60,004 nt of DNA from JACCXJ01 sp052387115 (GCA_052387115.1 JBQTJM010000144.1:1-60004), one strand, 5' to 3'; positions 36,818 to 45,248 are shown, counted from the first letter of the stretch. Program-made: numbers and translations. Notes: generated by a model not told the origin, from the letters alone.

Positions 36818-36829
36818 CGTACTAACCTA
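36818..36829 (+). promoter_or_regulatory. 12-base motif shared with the bchC upstream region
   Basis: CGTACTAACCTA here is identical to 44043-44054 upstream of bchC, and 10 of 12 bases occur in reverse at 32765-32776 upstream of bchI. It ends one base before the first PpsR site. The factor that would bind it is unknown. Confidence 0.4.
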
Positions 36830-36830
36830 G

Positions 36831-36848
36831 TGTCACGGTGACCTTACA
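36831..36848 (+). promoter_or_regulatory. PpsR/CrtJ binding site 1 upstream of crtI
   Basis: TGTCACGGTGACCTTACA fits TGT-N12-ACA exactly. The second site begins two bases on; PpsR/CrtJ binds such closely spaced sites cooperatively. Confidence 0.8.
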
Positions 36849-36849
36849 T

Positions 36850-36867
36850 TGTTAAGTCATGTTGACA
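36850..36867 (+). promoter_or_regulatory. PpsR/CrtJ binding site 2, overlapping the crtI ATG
   Basis: TGTTAAGTCATGTTGACA fits TGT-N12-ACA exactly. It contains TTGACA (36862-36867), usable as a -35 element, and covers the ATG at 36859. This raises the chance that transcription and translation of crtI start further downstream. Confidence 0.8.
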
Positions 36868-38391
36868 GCCACTGTATCACGACCGTCTGTGAACCTGCCT
36901 GGAAGGCGCCCGCCACACGCGGTGGTGATCGGCAGCGGTTTCGGCGGCCTCGCGGCGGCGGTCCGCCTCGGTGCGCGCGGCTACCGGGTCACGGTGCTGG
37001 AGCAGCTCGATGCGCCGGGTGGCCGCGCCTATGTCTACCGGCAGGACGGCTTTACCTTCGACGCCGGCCCGACGATCGTCACGGCGCCGTTTCTGTTCGA
37101 GGAACTGTGGACGCTGTGCGGGCGCCGCCTCGCCGATGATGTCGAGTTGCGGCCGGTCTCTCCCTTCTATCGGATCCGCTTCCATGATGGCCAGGTTTTC
37201 GACTATACCGGCGACCCGGCCGCCATGCGGGCCGAAGTGGCGCGATTTTCACCAGGCGATGTGGCCGGCTACGAACGCTTCATGCAGGCCAGCGAGGCGA
37301 CCTTCAGGGTCGGATTCGAGCAACTCGGCCATGTCCATTTCGGCTCCTGGACGGACATGGCGCGGGTCATCCCCGACATGGTCCGACTGGAGAGCTACCG
37401 TACCGTCTACGGCCTCGTGTCCAAGTATGTCGAGGATCCGAGACTGCGCGTCGTACTCTCCTTTCATCCGCTGCTGGTCGGCGGCAATCCGTTCAACGCC
37501 ACCTCCATCTACAGTCTCATTGTATTTCTCGAACGGCGCTGGGGCGTGCACTTTGCCATGGGAGGCACGGGCCGGCTGGTGCGAGGATTGGTCGGACTCA
37601 TCGAGGGGCAGGGTGGCGTGGTCCGGTGTGGCGAGGAGGTAAGGGCGATCACCCTGGAGCAGCGCGTCGCCACCGGCGTCCGGCTCGCCTCGGGCGAGGA
37701 AATCGCCGCGGACGTGGTGGTCTCCAACGCCGATTCCGCCTGGACCTACCGTTACCTGTTGCCGCCGGAGGTGCGCCGCCGCTGGACCGATCGACGCATC
37801 GAGCGCTCGCGCTATTCGATGAGCCTGTTCGTCTGGTATTTCGGCACGCGGCGCCAGTACCCCGAGGTGGCGCACCACACCATCCTGCTCGGCCCGCGCT
37901 ACCGTGAGCTGCTGGCAGACGTCTTCGAGCGCAAGGTGCTCGCCGCCGACTTCAGCCTCTATCTGCACCGGCCGACGGCCACCGATCCTTCTCTCGCGCC
38001 CGCAGGCTGCGATGCGTTCTACGTGCTCTCACCCGTGCCGCACCTCGGCAGTGGGACGGACTGGCGGGAGCGGGCTGAACCGTACCGGCGCGCCGTGGCA
38101 CGCACCTTGAGCGAGGCGTTGCTTCCCAATCTGGAGCACGAGATCGTCACCTCACGGATGCTGACGCCACAGGACTTCCAGGACCGGCTGCTGTCCTTCC
38201 GCGGTGCCGCCTTCGGTCTCGAACCCGTGCTGACCCAAAGCGCGTGGTTCCGGCCGCACAACCGCAGCGAGGAGGTCGATCACCTCTATCTCGTCGGGGC
38301 CGGCACTCACCCCGGTGCCGGACTGCCCGGCGTACTGTCCTCCGCGAAGATCCTCGATACCGTGGTGCCCGATGCCGCCGCCTTCCACTGA
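36859..38391 (+). CDS. crtI: Phytoene desaturase
   Basis: The protein has 510 residues. The dinucleotide-binding motif VVIGSGFGGLAAAVRLGARG, FDAGPTIVTAPFLFEELW and the C-terminal LYLVGAGTHPGAGLPGVLSS are diagnostic of CrtI. It desaturates phytoene in four (or three) steps toward lycopene or neurosporene at the membrane. The ATG at 36859 lies inside a PpsR site and lacks a ribosome-binding site; a GTG near 36923, behind GGAAGG, would start right at the FAD motif and may be the true start. It overlaps crtB by 20 bases. Intact. Confidence 0.95.
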   Translation: MLTATVSRPSVNLPGRRPPHAVVIGSGFGGLAAAVRLGARGYRVTVLEQLDAPGGRAYVYRQDGFTFDAGPTIVTAPFLFEELWTLCGRRLADDVELRPVSPFYRIRFHDGQVFDYTGDPAAMRAEVARFSPGDVAGYERFMQASEATFRVGFEQLGHVHFGSWTDMARVIPDMVRLESYRTVYGLVSKYVEDPRLRVVLSFHPLLVGGNPFNATSIYSLIVFLERRWGVHFAMGGTGRLVRGLVGLIEGQGGVVRCGEEVRAITLEQRVATGVRLASGEEIAADVVVSNADSAWTYRYLLPPEVRRRWTDRRIERSRYSMSLFVWYFGTRRQYPEVAHHTILLGPRYRELLADVFERKVLAADFSLYLHRPTATDPSLAPAGCDAFYVLSPVPHLGSGTDWRERAEPYRRAVARTLSEALLPNLEHEIVTSRMLTPQDFQDRLLSFRGAAFGLEPVLTQSAWFRPHNRSEEVDHLYLVGAGTHPGAGLPGVLSSAKILDTVVPDAAAFH

Positions 38392-39451
38392 GCGCAGGAG
38401 CTCGACCGCCGCGGATCTCGCCGCCTGCCGGGGGCTGCTGCAGGGCGGATCGCGATCGTTTTTCGCCGCCTCCCTGTTTCTCCCCGGCCGGGTGCGCGAC
38501 GCGGCCACTGCACTGTATGCATTCTGCCGGCTCGCGGACGATGCCATAGACGGCGATGGCGGGGGCGATGGCGCGCTGACTGAGTTGCAAGAGAGGCTGC
38601 TGCAGGTGTATGCGGGAACACCGTTGCCCATTGCGGCGGATCGTGCCTTTGCCGATGTGGTCGCCGAATACGCGATCCCAGAGACGCTGCCCGCGGCCTT
38701 GTTGGAAGGCTTTGCCTGGGATGCAGACGCAAGGAGGTACCCTGACCTCGCCGACGTTTACGCCTACGCGGCAAGGGTGGCCGGTTCGGTGGGCGCCATG
38801 ATGGCATTGATCATGGGCAGGCGTGCCCCCGAGGTGGTGGCGCGCGCCTGTGATCTGGGGGTCGCCATGCAACTGACCAACATCGCGCGCGATGTGGGCG
38901 AGGATGCCCGTGCCGGCCGGCTCTACCTGCCGTTGGATTGGCTGCGCGAGGCCGGCATCGACGCCGATGCCTGGATGGGGAGACCGCAGTACAGCGATGC
39001 CCTGGGGTCGGTCGTGCGACGCCTGCTGCGGGCCGCCGACGTGCTTTATCTACGCGCCAGCGCCGGGATCGCGGGGCTGCCTCTGGCGTTCCGCCCGGGC
39101 ATCCACACGGCCCGGTTGATGTACGCGGAGATAGGCCGGGAGGTGAGCCGGCGCAGACTCGATTCGGTGTCGCAGCGCGCCGTGGTCTCCCTCCCGCGCA
39201 AGGCATGGCTGCTCGCAGGTGCCTTCGCGGCGACAGTGTTTGACGAGCGTCGCGAGTCGCATCCGCCGCTCGCTGAGACCCGGTTCCTCGTGGAGGCTGT
39301 GGTCAATACGCCTGCGCCGCTGAGCGAACCGGCAGGGAGTCCGCAAAAAGTGCAGTGGTGGAACCTGTACCAACGCACGGTGTGGGTCATCGAATTATTC
39401 GAGCGCATCGAGCGGCGCGCGCAATTGCGTCACGCCGAAGGCGGGATGTAG
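38372..39451 (+). CDS. crtB: Phytoene synthase
   Basis: The protein has 359 residues from ATG 38372, which overlaps the end of crtI. The two Asp-rich substrate motifs are present: FCRLADDAIDGDG near residue 52 and NIARDVGEDARAGRLYLP near residue 170. It condenses two geranylgeranyl diphosphates to phytoene, the entry into C40 carotenoids. The crtI-crtB overlap means coupled translation under the PpsR-controlled crtI promoter. Confidence 0.95.
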   Translation: MPPPSTERRSSTAADLAACRGLLQGGSRSFFAASLFLPGRVRDAATALYAFCRLADDAIDGDGGGDGALTELQERLLQVYAGTPLPIAADRAFADVVAEYAIPETLPAALLEGFAWDADARRYPDLADVYAYAARVAGSVGAMMALIMGRRAPEVVARACDLGVAMQLTNIARDVGEDARAGRLYLPLDWLREAGIDADAWMGRPQYSDALGSVVRRLLRAADVLYLRASAGIAGLPLAFRPGIHTARLMYAEIGREVSRRRLDSVSQRAVVSLPRKAWLLAGAFAATVFDERRESHPPLAETRFLVEAVVNTPAPLSEPAGSPQKVQWWNLYQRTVWVIELFERIERRAQLRHAEGGM

Positions 39452-39483
39452 GCCGGGATCACTCGTACAACGGAGAGCATGCG

Positions 39484-39636
39484 ATGAGCAGCAAATGGAT
39501 GGCATTCATGGAAATGTTCTTGGTCTTCGGCTTCGTGCTGGGATGGGCGGTGCTGGAGCTGGTGGCACTGCGACTCGACAAGCGCAAGGCCAAGGAGAAC
39601 AGGGCCGCGGATGACGCGGATGACCCATCTGCCTGA
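39484..39636 (+). CDS. 50-residue single-helix membrane protein behind crtB
   Basis: The ATG at 39484 is preceded by GGAGAG. One membrane helix (FMEMFLVFGFVLGWAVLELV AL) is followed by a basic then acidic tail (RLDKRKAKENRAADDADDPS). It follows crtB by 32 bases on the same strand and ends 14 bases before the convergent crtC stop. I cannot name the family. Its place inside the carotenoid cluster suggests a small partner of the pigment enzymes or of LH1 assembly, but that is inference. Confidence 0.65.
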   Translation: MSSKWMAFMEMFLVFGFVLGWAVLELVALRLDKRKAKENRAADDADDPSA

Positions 39637-39650
39637 ACGCGCGCAACGCC

Positions 39651-40646
39651 TCAGAACGCGCGGCGCGGCATGCGGAACGGCAGCAGCATCTGAACCCAGG
39701 CGCATCGAAAGCGATCCAGATCCAGGCTCTCGTGGATCGCGGTGACGCGCTCGCCCAACAGCGGCGCGGTGACGATGGAGCGCACGTAAAACGGTGTGTC
39801 TTCGAGGGTGCGCCGTACGCTGGCCGGCGAAGTATTCTCGGCGCGTGTGCCGCGGGCGATGCGCCATCCCGTGTTGCGCAGCGCGACCCGCGGCGGCGGG
39901 TCGAAGGGTTCTACGCTCCCGGTTTTGTCGAAACGCAGGGCCAGTGACAGATCGTCGCCGTGGCGGCGGCTCACGTCGTAGAGCACTGCGGTGTCGCGAC
40001 CGCGCAGTTCGGCGCGCGACCAGTCCCAACATGTGAAGGTCTCCTCCAGCGGCACATCGCCGGAATTCGAATCGAGATAACCCGTCCCGGTCCAGCGCAA
40101 CGCCGGGCATTCAAACGCGACCTCGACCCGGGCGCGCGGAGCGATCGGATGCCAACGGTGCGAGCCTTCGGGATCGAGATCGAAACTCCGGTTCAGGATC
40201 GCCAGCGGTTGCACCCGCACTTCGCCGCGGAGTCGCGCCGGCAGCGGAACCGTCATTTCATCGATGTGTATGCGCAGTGCGTCGGCATGCCATGCCAGCG
40301 CACTGGGCCCGATCACGAGTTTGTTCGCACTGCTGTGCACGTGTTTGCGCCCGCGCTCGGTCATCGTCCAGCGCTTGCCGGTGTCTGCGTACAACGCGAC
40401 GTTCATCGCGCTGTGTTCGAGTGGATCGGTGGGACCGCGCCGCCGCGCCCACGCGTAGTAGGGAGAGAAAACACTGCCGATAAAGGCAATCACGGTGAGC
40501 GCGTGACGTTCATCGTCGCTCAGCGCATCGACATACCACCACCGATAGCCGTTCGCTGGCACGCTGCGATTGAAGCCAAAATCGGGCGCATCACGTCCGG
40601 CAATGCCTTCGCGCACCAGGCCGGATGGCTGCATCACCGAGCTCAT
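39651..40646 (-). CDS. crtC: Hydroxyneurosporene synthase (acyclic carotenoid 1,2-hydratase)
   Basis: The protein has 331 residues. Family motifs: PANGYRWWYVDALSDDERHA, IAFIGSVFSPYYAWARRRG, NVALYADTGKRWTMTERG, GYLDSNSGDVPLEETFTCWD. It adds water to the C1-C2 double bond of neurosporene or lycopene, a step of the spheroidene/spirilloxanthin route. Its start overlaps the end of the crtD relic by 4 bases. Intact. Confidence 0.94.
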   Translation of the reverse strand: MSSVMQPSGLVREGIAGRDAPDFGFNRSVPANGYRWWYVDALSDDERHALTVIAFIGSVFSPYYAWARRRGPTDPLEHSAMNVALYADTGKRWTMTERGRKHVHSSANKLVIGPSALAWHADALRIHIDEMTVPLPARLRGEVRVQPLAILNRSFDLDPEGSHRWHPIAPRARVEVAFECPALRWTGTGYLDSNSGDVPLEETFTCWDWSRAELRGRDTAVLYDVSRRHGDDLSLALRFDKTGSVEPFDPPPRVALRNTGWRIARGTRAENTSPASVRRTLEDTPFYVRSIVTAPLLGERVTAIHESLDLDRFRCAWVQMLLPFRMPRRAF

Positions 40647-41708
40647 TCGCGCGCCACCCTGAAGGAGGGGCGGGCGAGATCCTCAAGCAGGCTGGCGGCG
40701 GCGAGCCGCCCGGACAATGCGGCCATCGGTACACCGGGGGAATCCCTCGCAGGCAGCCACCATCGCCCAGGTGAGCGCCGAGAGTGATCGCGCCGCGGGC
40801 GGTACCGGAGCGACCGCCGCGGCAATCTGATGACCGAACCGCGACGCGGCAACGGCGGCGACATCGGCGTTCACCACCACGGCATCGGCTTCGATGCGCT
40901 CGCCGGTGGCAAGCATCACGCCGCCCACGCGCGATCCACGCAGAAAAACCTCTCCGACTTCAGCGCCATAACGGAAGCAAGCACCGCGAGCGGCGGCCAG
41001 CCGGGCCAGCGCCACGGCGACACTATGCATGCCGCCTTCCACCAGCCACACACCCTCGCGCTCGACATGGGCGACGAGCATGAGGGTCGCCGGCGCGAGG
41101 AAAGGCGACGAACCGCAGTAGGTCGCGTAGCGTGCGAACAGCTGCCGCAACCGCACATCATGGAAATGCTCTCCCAACGCGCGCCACAGGGTTGCAAAGG
41201 GTGAGATCCGCCAGAGCTTGCCCAGCCCGTGCAGTCCGGCGCGGCGTACCAGCCCTGGGAGACTGGGCCCGGGCGCGCGTAGGAACGGTTCCTCGAGCGT
41301 GTCGAAGATGCCTCGGGCGCGTGCACAGAATTCGCGGTAACGGCGTGCCTCGGCAACACCCGAAAACTCGCCGATGGCCGCGGCGGATTCGTCCACGTCG
41401 GCAAACAGATCGAGCCGCTCGTATTCACTCCAGGCATGACGGGCCAGGGTGCGGACCGGCTTGAGGGTCAGATGCTCGGCGAGGGATGACGCCGCCGCGG
41501 CGAATATTTCCTCGAACACCCAGCGCATGGTGAACACCGTCGGCCCCGCATCGATGCGGGCATCCCCGATGCGGATCTCCCGCATCTTCCCCCCTGGATG
41601 GTCGGCGCGCTCGACGACGATGACTTCTACCCCGCGTGTGGCCAGTTCCAGTGACGTCACCAGCCCGGCGATGCCTGCTCCGACCACCACCACACGCTGC
41701 GTCTTCAT
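40643..41708 (-). pseudogene. crtD: Methoxyneurosporene/hydroxy-carotenoid 3,4-desaturase with internal deletion
   Basis: From ATG 41708 the first about 325 residues are good CrtD (VVVVGAGIAGLVTSLELATR; DAGPTVFTMRWVFEEIF; EADAVVVNADVAAVAASRFG; SLSALTWAMVAACEGFP). Immediately after CEGFP, near 40740, the frame is lost. In the next frame the sequence is the last 30 residues of CrtD (GVPMAALSGRLAAASLLEDL, stop at 40643). About 140 residues between these points are absent, including the C-terminal FAD/substrate part. As written CrtD is non-functional and carotenoids would stop at 1-hydroxy compounds. The promoter and flanking genes are intact. Confidence 0.85.
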
Positions 41709-41734
41709 GTTTCTGAATGGATGGATCAACCGGT

Positions 41735-41763
41735 TTGACCGGACACGGGCATGTGTCTATACT
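41735..41763 (+). promoter_or_regulatory. Sigma-70 promoter of crtE
   Basis: TTGACC (41735-41740), 17 bases, TATACT (41758-41763). The start of transcription would be near 41770, 55 bases before the crtE ATG. The -10 hexamer lies inside the first PpsR site, giving direct repression. Confidence 0.75.
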
Positions 41764-41771
41764 ATGTTACA
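41754..41771 (+). promoter_or_regulatory. PpsR/CrtJ site 1 in the crtD-crtE region
   Basis: TGTCTATACTATGTTACA is an exact TGT-N12-ACA. It covers the crtE -10 element and the leftward crtD -10 (TATAGA). Confidence 0.85.
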
Positions 41772-41785
41772 GTAGATAGTGTCAA
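41756..41785 (-). promoter_or_regulatory. Sigma-70 promoter of crtD
   Basis: On the minus strand TTGACA (41785-41780), 18 bases, TATAGA (41761-41756). Both hexamers fall within PpsR sites. Confidence 0.65.
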
Positions 41786-41797
41786 GTATAGATTACA
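41780..41797 (+). promoter_or_regulatory. PpsR/CrtJ site 2 in the crtD-crtE region
   Basis: TGTCAAGTATAGATTACA is an exact TGT-N12-ACA, 8 bases from the first site, the spacing at which PpsR/CrtJ tetramers bind cooperatively. It covers the -35 of the crtD promoter. Confidence 0.85.
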
Positions 41798-41824
41798 CTG
41801 GTACACCCGCACGGGAGACACGCT

Positions 41825-42691
41825 ATGGACCCGGTCAGCCGCATCGAGCACGCGATTTCATCAGCACTTGCCAGTGCGGAGAGCCCAGCGGCACCTCCCG
41901 GCCTGGCAGCGGCCATGCGGTATGCGGTGTTCCCAGGCGGCGCGCGCATCAGACCCCGGTTGTGCCTGGCGGTCGCCGCGGCCTGCGGAGAGCAGGATCA
42001 CCCTATCGCCGATGCCGCCGCCGTGTCGATCGAGCTTCTGCACTGTGCCTCCTTGGCGCATGACGATCTGCCTTGTTTCGACGATGCGGTCACGCGGCGC
42101 GGCAAGCCCTCGGTGCATCAGGCTTTCGGCGAGCGCCTCGCGGTGCTGGCGGGGGATGCGCTGATCGTGCTGGCCTTCCAGAATCTGGCCTGGCGCGCGG
42201 CGGCCGCGCCTTCGTTGCCGGCACTACTGATGACAGTCAGCCGCAGCGTCGGCATGCCCGCGGGTATCGTCGCCGGTCAGGCCTGGGAATGCGAGCCACG
42301 GGTGCCGTTGGGCGACTACCAGCGCGCGAAGACCGGCGCCCTGTTTGCCGCGGCGGCGGAGGCGGGGGCGCTGGCTGCCGGTGCCGAGGCGCAGCCGTGG
42401 TGTGTGCTGGGAGATCGACTCGGCGAGGCCTATCAGGTGGCCGATGACATTCGTGACGTGGCCGCCAACGCCAACGATCTCGGCAAGCCGGTCGGTCGCG
42501 ATGCGGTGCTCGGCCGTCCGAGCGCTGCGCGTGCCTTCGGGTTGAAGGGCGCCCTCAAGCGCTTCGAGCAATTGGTCGCCGCTGCCATCGACACGATACC
42601 CGACTGCGCGGGTGCCGCGGTGCTGCGCGCACTCATCCGTGCAGAGGCCGAGCGGTTGATACCGGAAGAGCTGCTGCGACGCGCCGCTTGA
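41825..42691 (+). CDS. crtE: Geranylgeranyl diphosphate synthase
   Basis: The protein has 288 residues, ATG 41825 behind GGGAG. The first Asp-rich motif is HDDLPCFDDA (near residue 80) and the second is VADDIRDVAAN (near residue 214), with GGARIRPRL before them. It makes the C20 precursor used for phytoene and for the geranylgeranyl/phytyl tail of bacteriochlorophyll. It begins the long rightward run crtE-crtF-bchCXYZ-puf. Intact. Confidence 0.94.
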   Translation: MDPVSRIEHAISSALASAESPAAPPGLAAAMRYAVFPGGARIRPRLCLAVAAACGEQDHPIADAAAVSIELLHCASLAHDDLPCFDDAVTRRGKPSVHQAFGERLAVLAGDALIVLAFQNLAWRAAAAPSLPALLMTVSRSVGMPAGIVAGQAWECEPRVPLGDYQRAKTGALFAAAAEAGALAAGAEAQPWCVLGDRLGEAYQVADDIRDVAANANDLGKPVGRDAVLGRPSAARAFGLKGALKRFEQLVAAAIDTIPDCAGAAVLRALIRAEAERLIPEELLRRAA

Positions 42692-42714
42692 GGTTGGCCG
42701 TGCAGGAGACCGCT

Positions 42715-43890
42715 ATGGGGGAGACGGATCGGCTCGGTCCGCATCGTCACCGTGCAGGTTCCGAGAGCGTCCTGTCGCGCCCGTCATTTCGGGATCGTGC
42801 TCTTGCATTACGCGACCGTCTGCTTGCCAGTCCCCGGTTCCAGCGCTGCGCGACAGCATTTCCGCTGACGCGGCCCGTGGCCCGCCGCCGCGCGCGCGAT
42901 CTTTTCGATCTGTGCGCTGGCTTCGTGTACTCGCAAGTCCTGTTTGCGTGCGTCCGGCTGGGTCTTTTCGACATGCTGCGCGAAGGGCCGCGCACGGCTT
43001 CCGAGTTGTCGTCTCGCCTGTCGCTGTCGGAAGAAGCGGCTGCGCGTCTACTAGCTGCCGCCGTTTCCCTGCGTCTGGTCGAACGCCGCGGAGACGAGCG
43101 CTATGGTCTCGGTGTGCTCGGCGCGGCGCTGCTCGGCAATCCCGGCGTGGCCGCGATGATCGAGCACCACAGCTTGCTGTACGCCGATCTGCAAGATCCG
43201 CTGGCGCTGTTGCGCGGCAGCCGGGGCGCCACCGAGCTTTCGCGCTATTGGGCATATGCCGGCGACAAGAGCCGCGAATCGCTGAGCGCACATGAGGTAG
43301 CGGCATACAGCGCACTCATGTCGGTCTCGCAGCCGCTGGTGGCGAACGAGATCCTCGATGCCTGTCCGCTGGCCGGCCATCGCTGCCTGCTCGACGTGGG
43401 CGGTGGGGAAGGCACGTTTCTGCTTGCGGTGGCCGATCGCTATCCGCATCTGAAACTCATGCTCTTCGATCTCCCGGCGGTTGCCGGGCGCGCCAGGGCT
43501 ACGTTTGCAACCAGCGGTCTGGCTCAACGGGCCACGGCAACGGGGGGTGATTTCCTCGCCGATGCGCTGCCCGAGGGCGCAGACGTGGTCTCGCTGGTGC
43601 GGGTGGTCCATGACCATGACGATGCAAACGCACTGAAGGTGCTGAGCGCTGTCCGCCGTGTGCTCGCGGCGGATGGCACGTTGCTGCTCGCCGAACCCAT
43701 GTCGGGAGCGCGGGGCGCCGAGCCGATAGGCGATGCGTATTTCGGGTTCTATCTGCTGGCGATGGGACGCGGGCGGCCACGCACACCGCAACGCTTGAGC
43801 GAGCTGCTGCGCGCGGCCGGCTTCAGCCATATCCGCCACCTCCACACCCGCATGCCGCTCACCACCGGCGTGATCGTGGCTCGTCCTTAG
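42715..43890 (+). CDS. crtF: Demethylspheroidene / hydroxy-carotenoid O-methyltransferase
   Basis: The protein has 391 residues from ATG 42715, behind CAGGAG; the frame is open slightly further. The N-terminal dimerisation part (ARDLFDLCAGFVYSQVLFAC) and the winged-helix part (GPRTASELSSRLSLSEEAAA) precede the SAM-binding LLDVGGGEGTFLLAVADRYP and VVSLVRVVHDHDDANAL, as in CrtF. It methylates the C1 hydroxyl added by CrtC. It lies 23 bases behind crtE. Confidence 0.93.
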   Translation: MGETDRLGPHRHRAGSESVLSRPSFRDRALALRDRLLASPRFQRCATAFPLTRPVARRRARDLFDLCAGFVYSQVLFACVRLGLFDMLREGPRTASELSSRLSLSEEAAARLLAAAVSLRLVERRGDERYGLGVLGAALLGNPGVAAMIEHHSLLYADLQDPLALLRGSRGATELSRYWAYAGDKSRESLSAHEVAAYSALMSVSQPLVANEILDACPLAGHRCLLDVGGGEGTFLLAVADRYPHLKLMLFDLPAVAGRARATFATSGLAQRATATGGDFLADALPEGADVVSLVRVVHDHDDANALKVLSAVRRVLAADGTLLLAEPMSGARGAEPIGDAYFGFYLLAMGRGRPRTPQRLSELLRAAGFSHIRHLHTRMPLTTGVIVARP

Positions 43891-44300
43891 GCAGAGCAAA
43901 GATGTCGGGGACAGGCGTAAACATCACTTGACATCACATACAGTCATAGTAAACTGACACTAGAGGCCCTGAAAAAGGGCAAGACGACATCCCAATCGCA
44001 ACCAGGCTTCCGGTAGGAATGCACTAATAATCGGTAGGTTAGCGTACTAACCTAAGATAATAGATGAACTTTTCCTGCCTCCGCCCGAGATTGCCAAGCT
44101 CAAGGCGGCACATCGTCATGCGAAGACTCGGCGGGATCCTGCGGTGGTACTGCTTGGCAGGGCTGGACAGCGGTGGCTGTAGCACGGGAAGGACAGCTAC
44201 GCTGGAGGGGCCGCTAGCGTTTCGGGTAGCAGTACGAAAAGCTTAAGGAAAACAAAGAGGATAAGAACCAGAATCGACCTTCACTCGGGGTTCGAAGCAG
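43891..44300. promoter_or_regulatory. crtF-bchC intergenic region with candidate promoter
   Basis: This is the largest gap in the run (410 bases). It holds TTGACA (43928-43933), 16 bases, TAAACT (43950-43955), a good sigma-70 promoter. A small hairpin follows (GCCCT/AGGGC, 43966-43980), then the palindrome at 44035-44054. A TGT-N12-ACA match at 44178-44195 has a GC-rich spacer and is doubtful. A 60-residue frame at 44064-44246 has no family features. Confidence 0.55.
44035..44054. promoter_or_regulatory. 20-base palindrome upstream of bchC
   Basis: TAGGTTAG (44035-44042), CGTA, CTAACCTA (44047-44054) is a perfect inverted repeat. Its right half CGTACTAACCTA is identical to 36818-36829 next to the PpsR sites of crtI. 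It looks like an operator for a dimeric regulator other than PpsR. Confidence 0.5.
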
Positions 44301-45248
44301 GTGAATATAACAACGATCGCGGTTGTACTTGAGCAACCCGAGCAGTTAAAACTGACCCAACTGGCGCTCTCCCCCCCAGGCGAGGAAGACGTTGTCGTCG
44401 ACATCGAGTGGAGCGGCATCAGCACGGGCACCGAGAAACTGTTGTGGTCGGGGCGCATGCCCCCCTTCCCGGGCATGGGCTATCCCTTGGTGCCGGGCTA
44501 CGAGTCGGTCGGTCGGGTGACGGCAGTCGGGTCGCGTACCGACAGGCAGATCGGCGACCGCGTGTTTGTGCCGGGTGCACGCTGCTACGGCGAGATCCGC
44601 GGTCTGTTTGGCGGCGCCGCTGCACGGGTGGTTGTGCCCGGCGCCAAGGTCGTACCTATCGACGCGCGACTGGGCGAGCAGGGAGTGTTGCTCGCGCTGG
44701 CAGCCACGGCCTACCACGCCACCGCAGCGGCGGTGGCGCAGCCGCCGGATCTCATCGTCGGTCACGGTGTGCTTGGCCGGCTCCTCGCCAGACTGGCCGT
44801 GCTCGCAGGCGGGGAACCGCCCGTCGTCTGGGAACGCAATCCGGAGCGGGCGCAGGGCGCGGAGGGGTATCAGGTCATTCACCCCGCCCGGGACGAGCGC
44901 CGCGACTATCGGGCTATTTACGAGGTGAGCGGCGACGCTTCCCTGCTCGACACGCTCATGGCGCGGCTCGCGACCGGCGGCGAGATCGTGCTTGCCGGTT
45001 TCTACAGCGAACCCGTGTCTTTCGCCTTCCCGCCCGCGTTCATGCGCGAGGCGCGGATCCGCATTGCCGCCGAATGGCGGGCGCCGGACCTGGAAGCCGT
45101 CAAAGACCTGGCCGAATCGGGGCGGCTCTCGCTGGACGATCTGATTACCCATCGGCACGACGCCGAATCTGCCGCTGACGCCTATCGCACGGCGTTCAGC
45201 GATCCCGCGTGTCTCAAGATGATCCTCGATTGGAGAGGCTGCGCATGA
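44301..45248 (+). CDS. bchC: 2-desacetyl-2-hydroxyethyl bacteriochlorophyllide a dehydrogenase
   Basis: The protein has 315 residues starting at GTG 44301. It belongs to the medium-chain dehydrogenase family: DIEWSGISTGTEKLLWSGRM, FPGMGYPLVPGYESVGRVTA and the nucleotide-binding PPDLIVGHGVLGRLLARLAV (GHGVLGR). It oxidises the C3 hydroxyethyl group to acetyl late in bacteriochlorophyll a synthesis. It overlaps bchX by ATGA. Confidence 0.94.
   Translation: MNITTIAVVLEQPEQLKLTQLALSPPGEEDVVVDIEWSGISTGTEKLLWSGRMPPFPGMGYPLVPGYESVGRVTAVGSRTDRQIGDRVFVPGARCYGEIRGLFGGAAARVVVPGAKVVPIDARLGEQGVLLALAATAYHATAAAVAQPPDLIVGHGVLGRLLARLAVLAGGEPPVVWERNPERAQGAEGYQVIHPARDERRDYRAIYEVSGDASLLDTLMARLATGGEIVLAGFYSEPVSFAFPPAFMREARIRIAAEWRAPDLEAVKDLAESGRLSLDDLITHRHDAESAADAYRTAFSDPACLKMILDWRGCA

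Noticed and set aside
44178..44195. TGT-N12-ACA match upstream of bchC
   Set aside because: It fits the pattern but the spacer is GC-rich and it is not paired with another site or a promoter element, so it may be chance.
44064..44246. 60-codon frame between crtF and bchC
   Set aside because: There is no ribosome-binding site, no domain or membrane pattern, and the composition is Arg/Gly-rich. It is probably leader sequence of the bchC transcript.
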